Below are positions 24,710-32,228 of a stretch of DNA of 64,000 bases, one piece after another (positions within the stretch are counted from its first letter, which is position 1; the number at the start of each line of letters is the position of its first letter). A model generated the notes under the pieces. It saw only the letters and a program-made list of their open reading frames with translations. It made no database searches and was not told the DNA's origin. This stretch comes from Fermentibacter sp964564435. GTDB lineage: Bacteria; Fermentibacterota; Fermentibacteria; Fermentibacterales; Fermentibacteraceae. A program made the position numbers and the translations under genes. Where the stretch lies: positions 115,688 through 179,687 of the forward strand of contig CAZMAT010000004.1 of NCBI GenBank assembly GCA_964564435.1. Direction: 5' to 3'.

Positions 24710-25194
24710 CGCGCCAGGAGCCGCGCGACGCAGCCGAACCCGGTCCCGGTCTCGGGCGGGGCGCCTCTTCGGAAGAGGACGGCGGCCGGGATCACGTCGG
24801 CCGGGATGCACGAGGCCAGGACGGAGTCCGCCAGGTAGACCGGCATCGATACTCCCATGGCGTTCAGGTGGGCCTGGGAGGCGTTCCTCCCCTCGACCGT
24901 GAACTGGACGGGAACCGCCCTCACCCCCCGGTCCGCGAGCCCGGCGAGCGCGACGAGATCGGAATCGACCGCCGCGTATCCGTCGAGGGGCATCCAATAG
25001 TAGACGACCAGGGCGCTGTCGAGGGAGAGGTCGGGAGGCAGCCCGTCCGGTCCGGTGAGCGTCCCGGGCACGTTCAGGACCTCCGGGGGGGCGTCCTCGA
25101 TCCCTCCGCCGCCCCCGCAGGAGGCGAGGGAAAGGGTCAGCACGAGCAGCGGAAGCGCTGCCCGGGCCCCTGCGGAGACCCGCCGGATGATCAT
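24706..25194 (-). CDS. Lipoprotein, possible thioredoxin-like fold without CxxC
   Basis: This 162-aa protein has a signal peptide with lipobox (LSLASC) followed by five Gly. A beta-alpha pattern (ALVVYYWMPLDGYAA, then RAVPVQFT, GVSMPVYL and PAAVLFRRG) resembles TlpA-like thioredoxin folds. The usual active-site CxxC is missing, so redox activity is unlikely. It is translationally coupled to the LpxH-like gene and to the small gene upstream. The fold is inferred and the function unknown. Confidence 0.6.
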   Translation of the reverse strand: MIIRRVSAGARAALPLLVLTLSLASCGGGGGIEDAPPEVLNVPGTLTGPDGLPPDLSLDSALVVYYWMPLDGYAAVDSDLVALAGLADRGVRAVPVQFTVEGRNASQAHLNAMGVSMPVYLADSVLASCIPADVIPAAVLFRRGAPPETGTGFGCVARLLAR

Positions 25195-25601
25195 CGACCG
25201 TCCGCTTCGAGCAGGCCGAGCAGCCGTGCCGATGAAGATGAAGTGGACGAACCCGAGGGGGAGGGCATGGCGAGCGCGTAAGTCCCGTCTCCCAGGTGCC
25301 TGGCCGTGGTTCCGCGGGCGGGGCGGCCGGGGGAAAGGGGCGCAGGTGAACTGATTATCGCGAGGACTGACGAGTCAGGAAGAAGGATCGTGCCTATCCG
25401 GTAGGGGAAGATGGTCCACACGCCCCGGACGGAACCGTCGCCGCGAGGCTCTCCCATCAGGGCCAGGTCTGCGGCGATGGGCCCGATCTCGGCCGCGGTC
25501 GATATCGTGGTGGCCGGGCGCCTGAAGAGGACAGGCGTCATCAGGACGGAAACGGCGACCGCGAGAGATGCGGCTCCTGTCAGCAGGCGTGGGGGATGCA
25601 A
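25191..25601 (-). CDS. Hypothetical small exported or membrane-anchored protein
   Basis: This 136-aa protein has an N-terminal hydrophobic segment (about residues 8-25) and a short soluble domain ending in a Ser-rich stretch. I do not recognise it. It overlaps the lipoprotein gene as ATGA and directly follows the anti-sigma factor stop, so it is likely part of the sigma-controlled operon. Confidence 0.6.
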   Translation of the reverse strand: MHPPRLLTGAASLAVAVSVLMTPVLFRRPATTISTAAEIGPIAADLALMGEPRGDGSVRGVWTIFPYRIGTILLPDSSVLAIISSPAPLSPGRPARGTTARHLGDGTYALAMPSPSGSSTSSSSARLLGLLEADGR

Positions 25602-25832
25602 CTAGCTCTTCCCGCCTCCGGCCGACAGGGTGGCGATCCGGTTTCTGAGTTCCACCGGGGCGGTCACCCTGAAGAGGTCCCTGAGCCTGGATCTGAAGAA
25701 GAGCATGGTCTCCGCGCAGGTCTTGCATTCCTCGCAGCCCGAGAGGTGGCTTTCCAGCATCATGCGGTCCTCCCTCCCGAGCTCTCCGGAAATGTAGTCC
25801 TGGATTCTGCTAGCCTCCTGCGAGCACCTCAC
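25602..25832 (-). CDS. Anti-sigma factor with zinc-finger (ZAS/zf-HC2) domain
   Basis: This small protein (76 aa) contains the H-x3-C-x2-C core in HLSGCEEC, as in zinc-binding anti-sigma factors, plus an upstream Cys (MRCSQ). No transmembrane helix is evident, so it is a soluble regulator that probably holds the adjacent ECF sigma factor inactive until a redox or envelope signal. It overlaps the sigma gene by 23 bases. Confidence 0.85.
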   Translation of the reverse strand: MRCSQEASRIQDYISGELGREDRMMLESHLSGCEECKTCAETMLFFRSRLRDLFRVTAPVELRNRIATLSAGGGKS

Positions 25833-26418
25833 CGCCAGACCCCTCCATCATCGCAGACTGCCATTCCACGAGCAGCTTCCTGAGAATCGCACGACCCCTG
25901 TGGATTCTCGACCTCACCGTACCTATCGGAATGCTCAGGATCTGGGAGATCTCCGCATAGGACATCTCCTCCACGTCGCAGAGCACCACCGCGCTCCTGA
26001 ACTCCTCCGGGAGCCTGTTGAGGGCCTTCTCGATGTCCTCCCTCATCAGCCCGGCGAGGAAGGATCTCTGCGGGTCCGGGGAGCGGGGCGACTCGAAACC
26101 GTCCTGGTCCTCCCCGGCCAGCTCGTCCAGCCAGTCGCACGAGACGGTCCTGGGTGACCTGCATGCAGCCCTTCTGTCGTTCAGGAAGGTGTTCCTCAGG
26201 ATAGCAAACAGCCAGGCCCGGGCGTTTGTTCCCAGCCTGTACTGCGATCTGGCCTTGAATGCCCGCGCATAGGTCTCCTGAACGAGATCGGATGCGTCGT
26301 CGGGGTTGCGGGTCAGGTGGATGGCGTATCCGTACAGCCCGTCGACGTACTGCAGGACCTCCGACTCGAATCTATCGGCCGGAGTGCCATTTCCAGCAGG
26401 AGGGACGGCAGTGGTCAT
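25810..26418 (-). CDS. ECF-family RNA polymerase sigma factor
   Basis: This 202-aa sigma factor has region 2 (YGYAIHLTRNPDDASDLVQETYARAF, with DAxDLVQE) and region 4 (ALNRLPEEFRSAVVL to SIPIGTVRSRIHRGR, the helix-turn-helix). Such factors direct transcription of envelope or stress genes and often their own operon. It is followed by its anti-sigma factor and the glycolipid genes, and is divergent from nrdJ. Confidence 0.93.
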   Translation of the reverse strand: MTTAVPPAGNGTPADRFESEVLQYVDGLYGYAIHLTRNPDDASDLVQETYARAFKARSQYRLGTNARAWLFAILRNTFLNDRRAACRSPRTVSCDWLDELAGEDQDGFESPRSPDPQRSFLAGLMREDIEKALNRLPEEFRSAVVLCDVEEMSYAEISQILSIPIGTVRSRIHRGRAILRKLLVEWQSAMMEGSGGEVLAGG

Positions 26419-26517
26419 GCCCGTAATCTACGGCTCCGGGCCCCCCGTGGCCAGCAGCGCCCGGAACGGAGCATGGCACAACTGGTTGTGTCCGGGCGGG
26501 CGGAGCCACACAGCATA

Positions 26518-26546
26518 TTGACAAGCAGGCCCGTCAGGCTTACCTT
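26518..26546 (+). promoter_or_regulatory. Probable promoter of nrdJ
   Basis: A perfect -35 TTGACA (26518-26523) is followed after 17 bp by TACCTT (26541-26546), a weak -10. It points toward nrdJ, whose start is about 50 bases downstream. No cobalamin riboswitch was recognised in the leader. Confidence 0.5.
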
Positions 26547-26598
26547 GCACCGTAATGCGTCCGGGGCTGTCGTCACCTTCGAGGGGGGTTGTCTGGAG

Positions 26599-28971
26599 AT
26601 GGCGATGAGGGAAGCCTCCTCCACCGAATCCGATCTTTTCGGCCGTATCGCGGAGGCTCCGCCGGAGGAACCGGCCGAGGCGCCCGTGGAGCCCTGCTTC
26701 TCCAGGAACGCCGAAGTCGTTCTCCGGAAGAGATATCTGAAGCGATCGCCCGAGGGGGAGATCCTCGAGACCCCCCGCGAGATGCTCTGGCGGGTGGCTG
26801 CGAGCGTTGCCGTGGCCGAGACCCGCTTCAACGGCGGAAGCGCCGACCGCTGGACCACCCGCTTCTTCAACATGATGGCCAGGCTCGAATTCCTGCCCAA
26901 CTCCCCCACCCTCATGAATGCGGGAAGGGACCTCGGACAGCTCTCGGCCTGCTTCGTCCTGCCCGTCGAGGACGACATGGAGAGCATCTTCGAGGCGGTC
27001 AAGAACACCGCGCTGATCCACAAGAGCGGTGGAGGGACCGGGTTCTCGTTCTCCCGGATCCGTCCGAAGGACGACGTAGTGCTCTCCACCAGAGGGATCT
27101 CGAGCGGCCCGATATCGTTCATGACCGTGTTCGACAAGGCCACCGAGACCATCAAGCAGGGCGGCGTGCGGCGGGGAGCCAACATGGCCGTGCTGTCCGT
27201 CGACCACCCCGACATCCTCGAATTCATCGACGCCAAGCGCGACATGCAGATCCTCAACAACTTCAACCTCTCCGTCGCGCTCACGGACAGATTCATGGAC
27301 TGCCTGGACCGCGACGCCGACTTCACGCTCAACAACCCGCGCACGGGCGAGCCCGTGTCCTCGCTGCGGGCTTCCGACATCTTCAGGAAGATCGTCGATT
27401 CCGCATGGGCCTCCGGCGAACCGGGGATCATCTTCATCGACAGGATGAACGAGGCGAACCCGACTCCGCAGCTCGGCAGGATAGAGGCCACCAATCCCTG
27501 CGGCGAGCAGCCCCTCCTGCCTTTCGAGGCGTGCAACCTCGGATCCATAAATGTCGCGGCCCACCTCACGAATGCGCCCGACGACTCGAGGGTCCTCGAC
27601 TGGGAATCGCTCGACCGCACGGTGAGGAACTCCGTCCGTTTCCTCGACGACGTGATAGAGGTCAACCGCTATCCCCTCCCGCAGATCGAGAAGATGGTGG
27701 AGGGGAACAGGAAGATAGGGCTCGGCCTCATGGGCTTCGCCGACGCCCTGTTCGAGATGTGCATCCCATACGACTCCGAGGATGCCCTGAAGTTCGCCGA
27801 GAAGCTGATGTCCTTCGTGCATTCGAAGGCGCGCAGGGCCAGCGAGGACCTGGCCAGGGAGAGGGGCGCCTTCCCCAACTACAGGGGCAGTGCGCTGGAG
27901 ATGCAGGGGCTCCCGCCGATGAGGAACGCGACGGTCACCACGATAGCCCCCACGGGATCGATCAGCATCCTGGCGGGGTGTTCGAGCGGCATCGAGCCGG
28001 CATTCGCCCTGGCCTACGAGAGGCGCAACATCCTCGACGAAGGCGACGAACTGACCGAGATGGTCCCCGCCTTCGAGGCCGCCGTCGTCAGGAGGGGGTG
28101 CTGCACCCCCGGGATCCTGGCCGCCGTCAGGGAGAAGGGGAGCTGCCGCGGGGTCTCCGGGGTGCCCGACGACATACAGCGCGTGTTCGCCACCTCCCAC
28201 GACGTCACGCCCTCCTATCACGTCAGGATGCAGGCGGCGTTCCAGAAGTACACGGACAACGCGGTCTCGAAGACGGTCAACCTCCCCGAGTCCGCCACCG
28301 TGGAGGACGTGTCCGACGTCTACGGGCTGGCCTTCAGGCTTCGCTGCAAGGGTGTCACCGTGTACCGCGACAGGAGCAGGGACAGCCAGGTCCTGAACAT
28401 CGGCGCTGCTCCCGGCGCCCGGGTCGTCTCGGTGGAGCCGGCGCCTCCGGCGAAGGCCGTGAAGCAGGGGCCGAGGCCGAGGCCCGAGGTGACCACCGGC
28501 GTGACGCGGCGGGTGAAGACCGGCTGCGGGAACCTGTACGTCACGATCAACGAGGACGAGTACGGCCCGGTGGAGATCTTCACGCAGATGGGCAAGGCCG
28601 GCGGGTGCGCCGCCTCTCAGGCCGAGGCCATAAGCAGGCTCGTCTCGCTGGCCCTCAGGTCGCACACCCCGCTGGAGGCGGTCGTGCGGGAATTGAAGGG
28701 GATAAGCTGCCACAGGGTGGTCTGGCAGGGGGGGGACAGGATACTCTCCTGCGCCGACGCTATAGGCAGGACGCTGGAATGGCACAGCGGGCAGCGCACG
28801 GACACCGTCGAGGGAGCGGTCGGCGGGCCCGAGGCCATCCCCGAGACAGTCACCCTGGAGGACGACCTCCAGAACCACGCCGGGGCCTGCCCGAACTGCG
28901 GCGGGCCTCTCAAGTACGAGTCGGGATGTGTGGCCTGCGCCTTGAACTGCGGCTACTCGGAATGCGGCTGA
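26599..28971 (+). CDS. nrdJ: Adenosylcobalamin-dependent (class II) ribonucleotide reductase
   Basis: NrdJ (790 aa) reduces ribonucleotides to deoxyribonucleotides using a B12-derived thiyl radical, without oxygen dependence. Motifs include SPTLMNAG, LSACFVLPVED, KSGGGTGFSFS, NPCGEQPLLPFEACNLGS (active-site Cys and Glu), IAPTGSISILAG and GVTVYRDRSR. A TSCPD domain follows (TGCGNLYVTINED), and the C-terminus carries Cys pairs (CPNCGG, CVAC) for re-reduction or zinc. Start is ATG 26599, or 26605 which is better spaced from GGAG. The upstream frame extension overlaps the sigma gene and is not NrdJ-like. Confidence 0.96.
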   Translation: MAMREASSTESDLFGRIAEAPPEEPAEAPVEPCFSRNAEVVLRKRYLKRSPEGEILETPREMLWRVAASVAVAETRFNGGSADRWTTRFFNMMARLEFLPNSPTLMNAGRDLGQLSACFVLPVEDDMESIFEAVKNTALIHKSGGGTGFSFSRIRPKDDVVLSTRGISSGPISFMTVFDKATETIKQGGVRRGANMAVLSVDHPDILEFIDAKRDMQILNNFNLSVALTDRFMDCLDRDADFTLNNPRTGEPVSSLRASDIFRKIVDSAWASGEPGIIFIDRMNEANPTPQLGRIEATNPCGEQPLLPFEACNLGSINVAAHLTNAPDDSRVLDWESLDRTVRNSVRFLDDVIEVNRYPLPQIEKMVEGNRKIGLGLMGFADALFEMCIPYDSEDALKFAEKLMSFVHSKARRASEDLARERGAFPNYRGSALEMQGLPPMRNATVTTIAPTGSISILAGCSSGIEPAFALAYERRNILDEGDELTEMVPAFEAAVVRRGCCTPGILAAVREKGSCRGVSGVPDDIQRVFATSHDVTPSYHVRMQAAFQKYTDNAVSKTVNLPESATVEDVSDVYGLAFRLRCKGVTVYRDRSRDSQVLNIGAAPGARVVSVEPAPPAKAVKQGPRPRPEVTTGVTRRVKTGCGNLYVTINEDEYGPVEIFTQMGKAGGCAASQAEAISRLVSLALRSHTPLEAVVRELKGISCHRVVWQGGDRILSCADAIGRTLEWHSGQRTDTVEGAVGGPEAIPETVTLEDDLQNHAGACPNCGGPLKYESGCVACALNCGYSECG

Positions 28972-28978
28972 CCGGGCG

Positions 28979-29263
28979 TCAGTAGTCCGGATCTGCCTTG
29001 GCGGCCTTCGTCCTCTTCGGCGCTGCCGCCTTCTTCTCGTCGGCCGGCCGGGTCCCGAGCTCCTCGAGAGCCTTCGTGATCCCCTCCGAGATCTTCGCGG
29101 CTATCTCCGGGGTCATGCTGAGGCCCTTCTTCGTGGGCATCCACTCGCCGGTCTCCGACATGTAGAAGACCCTGGCGTCCACGTACTGCCTGCCCTTGAA
29201 CTCCTTGAGGACCAGCCTTATGAGATCCTCGCCCTTCTCGATCTCCAGAACGGTCTTGTCCAT
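28979..29263 (-). CDS. PC4/p15-like transcriptional coactivator domain protein
   Basis: This 94-aa protein resembles the C-terminal single-strand DNA-binding domain of PC4, also found as small bacterial proteins such as YdbC. Key segments are RLVLKEFKGRQYVDARVFY and EWMPTKKGLSMTPE. The C-terminal Lys/Ala-rich tail could bind nucleic acid. Start ATG 29263 has AAGGAG upstream. It converges with nrdJ, leaving 7 bases between stops. Confidence 0.82.
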   Translation of the reverse strand: MDKTVLEIEKGEDLIRLVLKEFKGRQYVDARVFYMSETGEWMPTKKGLSMTPEIAAKISEGITKALEELGTRPADEKKAAAPKRTKAAKADPDY

Positions 29264-29301
29264 CCCGTCTCCTTCCGGTATTTGGCGCGTAAGCTGACCC
29301 C

Positions 29302-29328
29302 GCGGCTTCCCCGCCGTCAAGGGCGGGC
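29302..29328 (-). other. Intergenic hairpin
   Basis: A CCCGCC arm pairs with GGGCGG across a GTCAA loop in the gap between the secreted protein gene and the PC4-like gene. It lies downstream of the better hairpin at 29362-29385 and may contribute to termination or leader structure. Confidence 0.3.
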
Positions 29329-29361
29329 TGTCCTCCTCGGGCGCAGCGTGCCGCAAAGCGA

Positions 29362-29385
29362 GGGGGCCGGGTCTCCCCGGCCCCC
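29362..29385 (-). terminator. Probable terminator downstream of the secreted protein gene
   Basis: A perfect 10-bp hairpin (GGGGGCCGGG / CCCGGCCCCC, loop TCTC) lies 21 bases beyond the stop of the - strand gene at 29407. On that strand it is followed by TCGCTTT, a weak T-tract. Confidence 0.55.
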
Positions 29386-29406
29386 GTCGAAGGCTGTACA
29401 GGACTG

Positions 29407-30081
29407 CTAGAAGTTCGCCTTGATCTGTCCCCAGGTGGTCGGCGTGAGGGCCCCCATGCCGACGAGCGACAGGTCGTCGTAGTAGATGTTGTCGCCGCCG
29501 TCGGAGTAGAGGTCGAGGGCCGCCAGCTCGTTCACTCCGGTGAGCTGCCAGGGGATCGTCTCGCAGAGGGTGCCGTTGTAGTAGATCGACTGCATTCCGC
29601 CGTCGAGGTTGATGACGACCTTGACCTCCACCCACTGGTTGTAGAGGATCGTGCCGACGAAGGTGCCCGGGTCCTCTATGGTGAACTGGGTGGTGGTGCA
29701 GTTGAAATGCATCTGCAGCGACCAGTCGTAGTCCGGCCCGCCGGTGGTGTAGGTGTTGAGGAGGATGAAGTACTGGTCACCCTGGGCGCCGGTGGGGATG
29801 TACTGCCAGGCCTTGATCTCCCATGTGCCCGAGGCCTCGTCGAACTGGTGCACGAGGTCGGTGGTGGGCGTGATCTGGACCGAGTTGGGGGCGCTGCGGT
29901 GGGGAGTAGTCACTACGTAGGCGTTTGCGGCCGGGTTGCTCTCCCACGTCTCCCAGCCGCCCTGACCCATCAGGCCGCCGGTGGAGTACGAATCGAAATT
30001 GTCGGACCAGTCCGCCCCTGCCGGGCATGCGAACGCGAACACGGCAAGAGCCGCTGCAGTCAAACCAGAGAACTTCTTCAT
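29407..30081 (-). CDS. Secreted protein, possible concanavalin/LamG-like fold
   Basis: This 224-aa protein has a clear Sec signal peptide (MKKFSGLTAAALAVFAFA, cleavage near AGA-DW). The mature part is rich in aromatic and beta-forming residues (WSDNFDSY, WEIKAWQYIP, WVEVKVVINLDGG, SIYYNGTL, YYDDLSL), as in LamG/concanavalin-type jelly rolls that bind sugars. It ends in TPTTWGQIKANF after the domain, possibly a sorting tag. ATG 30081 is preceded by GGAGG. Its own promoter lies upstream. Function is inferred. Confidence 0.7.
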   Translation of the reverse strand: MKKFSGLTAAALAVFAFACPAGADWSDNFDSYSTGGLMGQGGWETWESNPAANAYVVTTPHRSAPNSVQITPTTDLVHQFDEASGTWEIKAWQYIPTGAQGDQYFILLNTYTTGGPDYDWSLQMHFNCTTTQFTIEDPGTFVGTILYNQWVEVKVVINLDGGMQSIYYNGTLCETIPWQLTGVNELAALDLYSDGGDNIYYDDLSLVGMGALTPTTWGQIKANF

Positions 30082-30163
30082 CCGATCCTCCATCCTTCAA
30101 ATCATGCTGCCGTGGACCGCGCCGGAGCCCCGGACGGGCATGCTCCGCACGCGTATCCGAATG

Positions 30164-30193
30164 AGAATACGGGCGGCCGTCGGGGTGCGTCAA
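30164..30193 (-). promoter_or_regulatory. Promoter for the secreted protein gene
   Basis: On the - strand, TTGACG (30193-30188) and TATTCT (30169-30164) are separated by 18 bp. The -35 overlaps the cdd stop codon. Transcription would start near 30157, giving a leader of about 75 bases. Confidence 0.5.
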
Positions 30194-30582
30194 GCATCCC
30201 CGGGGTCGAGGCGGAACGCATCGGGCAGCAGCGCTCCGAGAGTGGTCTCCTCCGTCCGGCCGTCCGGGAGAAGGATGACGACGGGCGTGTCGTCCCCGCA
30301 GAACTCGGCCAGGACCTGGCGGCAGGCTCCGCACGGAACCGCCCTCCCGTCGGGAGAGTGCACCAGTATCCTCCTGAAGCCCGTGGCTCCGCGGGAGACC
30401 GCGCCGGCCACCGCAGCGCGCTCCGCGCAGATCGACAGGCCGTAGGACGCGTTCTCGACGTTGACGCCCGTGTGCAGGCAGCCTCCGGCGTCCTCGAGCA
30501 CCGCCGCGACCCTGAAGCCTGAATAGGGGGCATGGCAGAACCTTGTCGCCCCGCGTGCCGCCCCGGCCATCGAATCCGTCAT
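30190..30582 (-). CDS. cdd: Cytidine deaminase
   Basis: This 130-aa homotetrameric-type enzyme deaminates cytidine and deoxycytidine. The zinc site is complete: CAERAA (Cys and catalytic Glu) and PCGACRQVL (two Cys). FCHAPYSGFRV and NVENASYGL match the substrate pocket. It overlaps deoB as ATGA, forming a nucleoside salvage pair. Confidence 0.96.
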   Translation of the reverse strand: MTDSMAGAARGATRFCHAPYSGFRVAAVLEDAGGCLHTGVNVENASYGLSICAERAAVAGAVSRGATGFRRILVHSPDGRAVPCGACRQVLAEFCGDDTPVVILLPDGRTEETTLGALLPDAFRLDPGDA

Positions 30583-31760
30583 CTCGAAGACCCTCCCTTC
30601 CCCCGGAGGAACGAGATCCCCGGGAGCCCGGCATCGAGCCCGAAGAACTCCGACAGAGTGGCTGCTATGTCGCTGAAGCTCCCCCTGTCCCCGAGAGCCC
30701 TGCCCGGCACTCCCGGCGAGTAGCTGAGCAGCGGGGCGTACTCCCTGGTGTGGTCGGTGCCGGCCGTCGTCGGGTCGTTGCCGTGGTCGGCCGTGATGAC
30801 GAGGATGTCGCCCGGCCCGAGCCTTCCAAGGATCCCGGGCAGGGCCCGGTCGGCCTCCTCAAGACCCCTGGCGAACCCGTCCACATCGTTCCTGTGACCC
30901 CATTTCATGTCGAAGTCCACCAGGTTGGCGAAGATGAACCCTCCTGCACCGCCCTTCAGCATGGAGCCCAGCTCCCGGAGCGCCTCCGCATTGTCCGCGA
31001 CGTGCTTCGTGCCGATCCCCCTGTGCGCGAAGAGGTCGTCGATCTTGCCGACCCCGCCGCGGGGGATGCCCGCCCGTTCGAGCGCGTCGAGGAGGGTCGG
31101 CCCCGGAGGCGGCAGGGAGAAGTCCCTCCTTCGCGGGGTCCGTACGAGGGCTCCGCAGATCCCTCTGAAGGGCCGGGCGATGACCCTCGCAACCCCGTCG
31201 GGGGCGACGAGTATCCTCCTGGCCGCTTCGCAGGCGGCGTAGAGCTCGTCTACAGGTATGACGTCCTCGTGCGCGGCGATCTGGAATACGCTGTCGGCCG
31301 AGGTGTACACTATGAAAGCCCCGGTCCTGAAGTGCTCGGCACACAGTTCCTCGATGATGCCGGTGCCCGAGGCGGGCCTGTTCCCGATCGCGCGCCTGCC
31401 GGTCGCGCGCTCGAACGCCCCGATGATCCCCGCCGGGAAGCCGGCCGGATATGTGGGGAACGGCACCCGGCTCACCAGGCCCATCATCTCCCAGTGCCCC
31501 GTCGTTGAGTCCTTCCCGGCCGAGAGCTCGGCGAGCCTGCCCCAGGACGCCGTCGGCGCCGGGACGGGATCCACCCCAGCGATACGGTGCAGGTTGCCCA
31601 GGCCCATGGCTCCGAGATTCGGCAGGGAGAGCCCCCCGGCGGCTCTGGAGAGGTTGCCCAGCGTGTCGGCCCCCGAGTCGCCGTACGAGGCCGCATCCGG
31701 GAGGGCGCCGGCTCCAACGCCGTCGAGGACGAGGAGCACGGCCCTCCCGTTCCGGGTCAT
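30579..31760 (-). CDS. deoB: Phosphopentomutase
   Basis: DeoB (393 aa) interconverts ribose- or deoxyribose-1-phosphate and -5-phosphate. It is an alkaline-phosphatase-superfamily metalloenzyme: VLDGVGAGALPDA, GADTLGNL, GKDSTTGHWEMMG (phospho-Thr region), NLVDFDMKWGHRND and TADHGNDPTT bind two Mn ions. Length is normal. With cdd it supports salvage of deoxynucleosides. Confidence 0.95.
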   Translation of the reverse strand: MTRNGRAVLLVLDGVGAGALPDAASYGDSGADTLGNLSRAAGGLSLPNLGAMGLGNLHRIAGVDPVPAPTASWGRLAELSAGKDSTTGHWEMMGLVSRVPFPTYPAGFPAGIIGAFERATGRRAIGNRPASGTGIIEELCAEHFRTGAFIVYTSADSVFQIAAHEDVIPVDELYAACEAARRILVAPDGVARVIARPFRGICGALVRTPRRRDFSLPPPGPTLLDALERAGIPRGGVGKIDDLFAHRGIGTKHVADNAEALRELGSMLKGGAGGFIFANLVDFDMKWGHRNDVDGFARGLEEADRALPGILGRLGPGDILVITADHGNDPTTAGTDHTREYAPLLSYSPGVPGRALGDRGSFSDIAATLSEFFGLDAGLPGISFLRGKGGSSR

Positions 31761-32221
31761 CAGAAGGTCCTCTCGAGATGGGCCAGGGTCCGCATCCTGT
31801 CGTTGGCTTCGCGGAGACGGTAGGAGAGGACCTCGGCGAAGGATCTCATCACCCTGTAGGCCGTGCCCGGCCGGGTCTCGAATATCCTGGCGATGTCGCG
31901 CCGGGGGATCACGGCCAGGTCCGCCCGCTCGTGCGCGTGGACCGTCGCGCTCCTCGGGAGGTTGTCTATGAGCGCCATCTCGCCGAAGAAGTCTCCCTTC
32001 CTCAGCAGGCCTATGACATGCTCCCCCCCGCCCTCGATGCCCTTGGTCACCCTCACGCTGCCCGAGAGGATCAGGTAGAGGTCGCCCCCGTCCGCGCCCT
32101 CGGAGATCACCGTGGTGTCGGGAGCGAACGACAGGAACCTGGCCGCCTCAAGGAAAGGATCCAGCTCCTCGGCGGGGAGGTCCTTGAACAGGTATGCCGA
32201 CCTGAACACGTCCCCGTGCAT
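31760..32221 (-). CDS. Cyclic nucleotide-binding domain protein
   Basis: This 153-aa protein is essentially one cNMP-binding domain: SEGADGGDLYLILSGSVRV, GDFFGEMALIDNLPRSATVHA (phosphate-binding cassette) and a C-terminal helix. There is no DNA-binding domain, so it is a sensor or partner protein rather than a CRP-type regulator. I use ATG 32221; a longer frame to 32281 overlaps rqcH and is Gly-rich. It overlaps deoB by one base. Confidence 0.82.
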   Translation of the reverse strand: MHGDVFRSAYLFKDLPAEELDPFLEAARFLSFAPDTTVISEGADGGDLYLILSGSVRVTKGIEGGGEHVIGLLRKGDFFGEMALIDNLPRSATVHAHERADLAVIPRRDIARIFETRPGTAYRVMRSFAEVLSYRLREANDRMRTLAHLERTF

Positions 32222-32228
32222 CTGCTTC

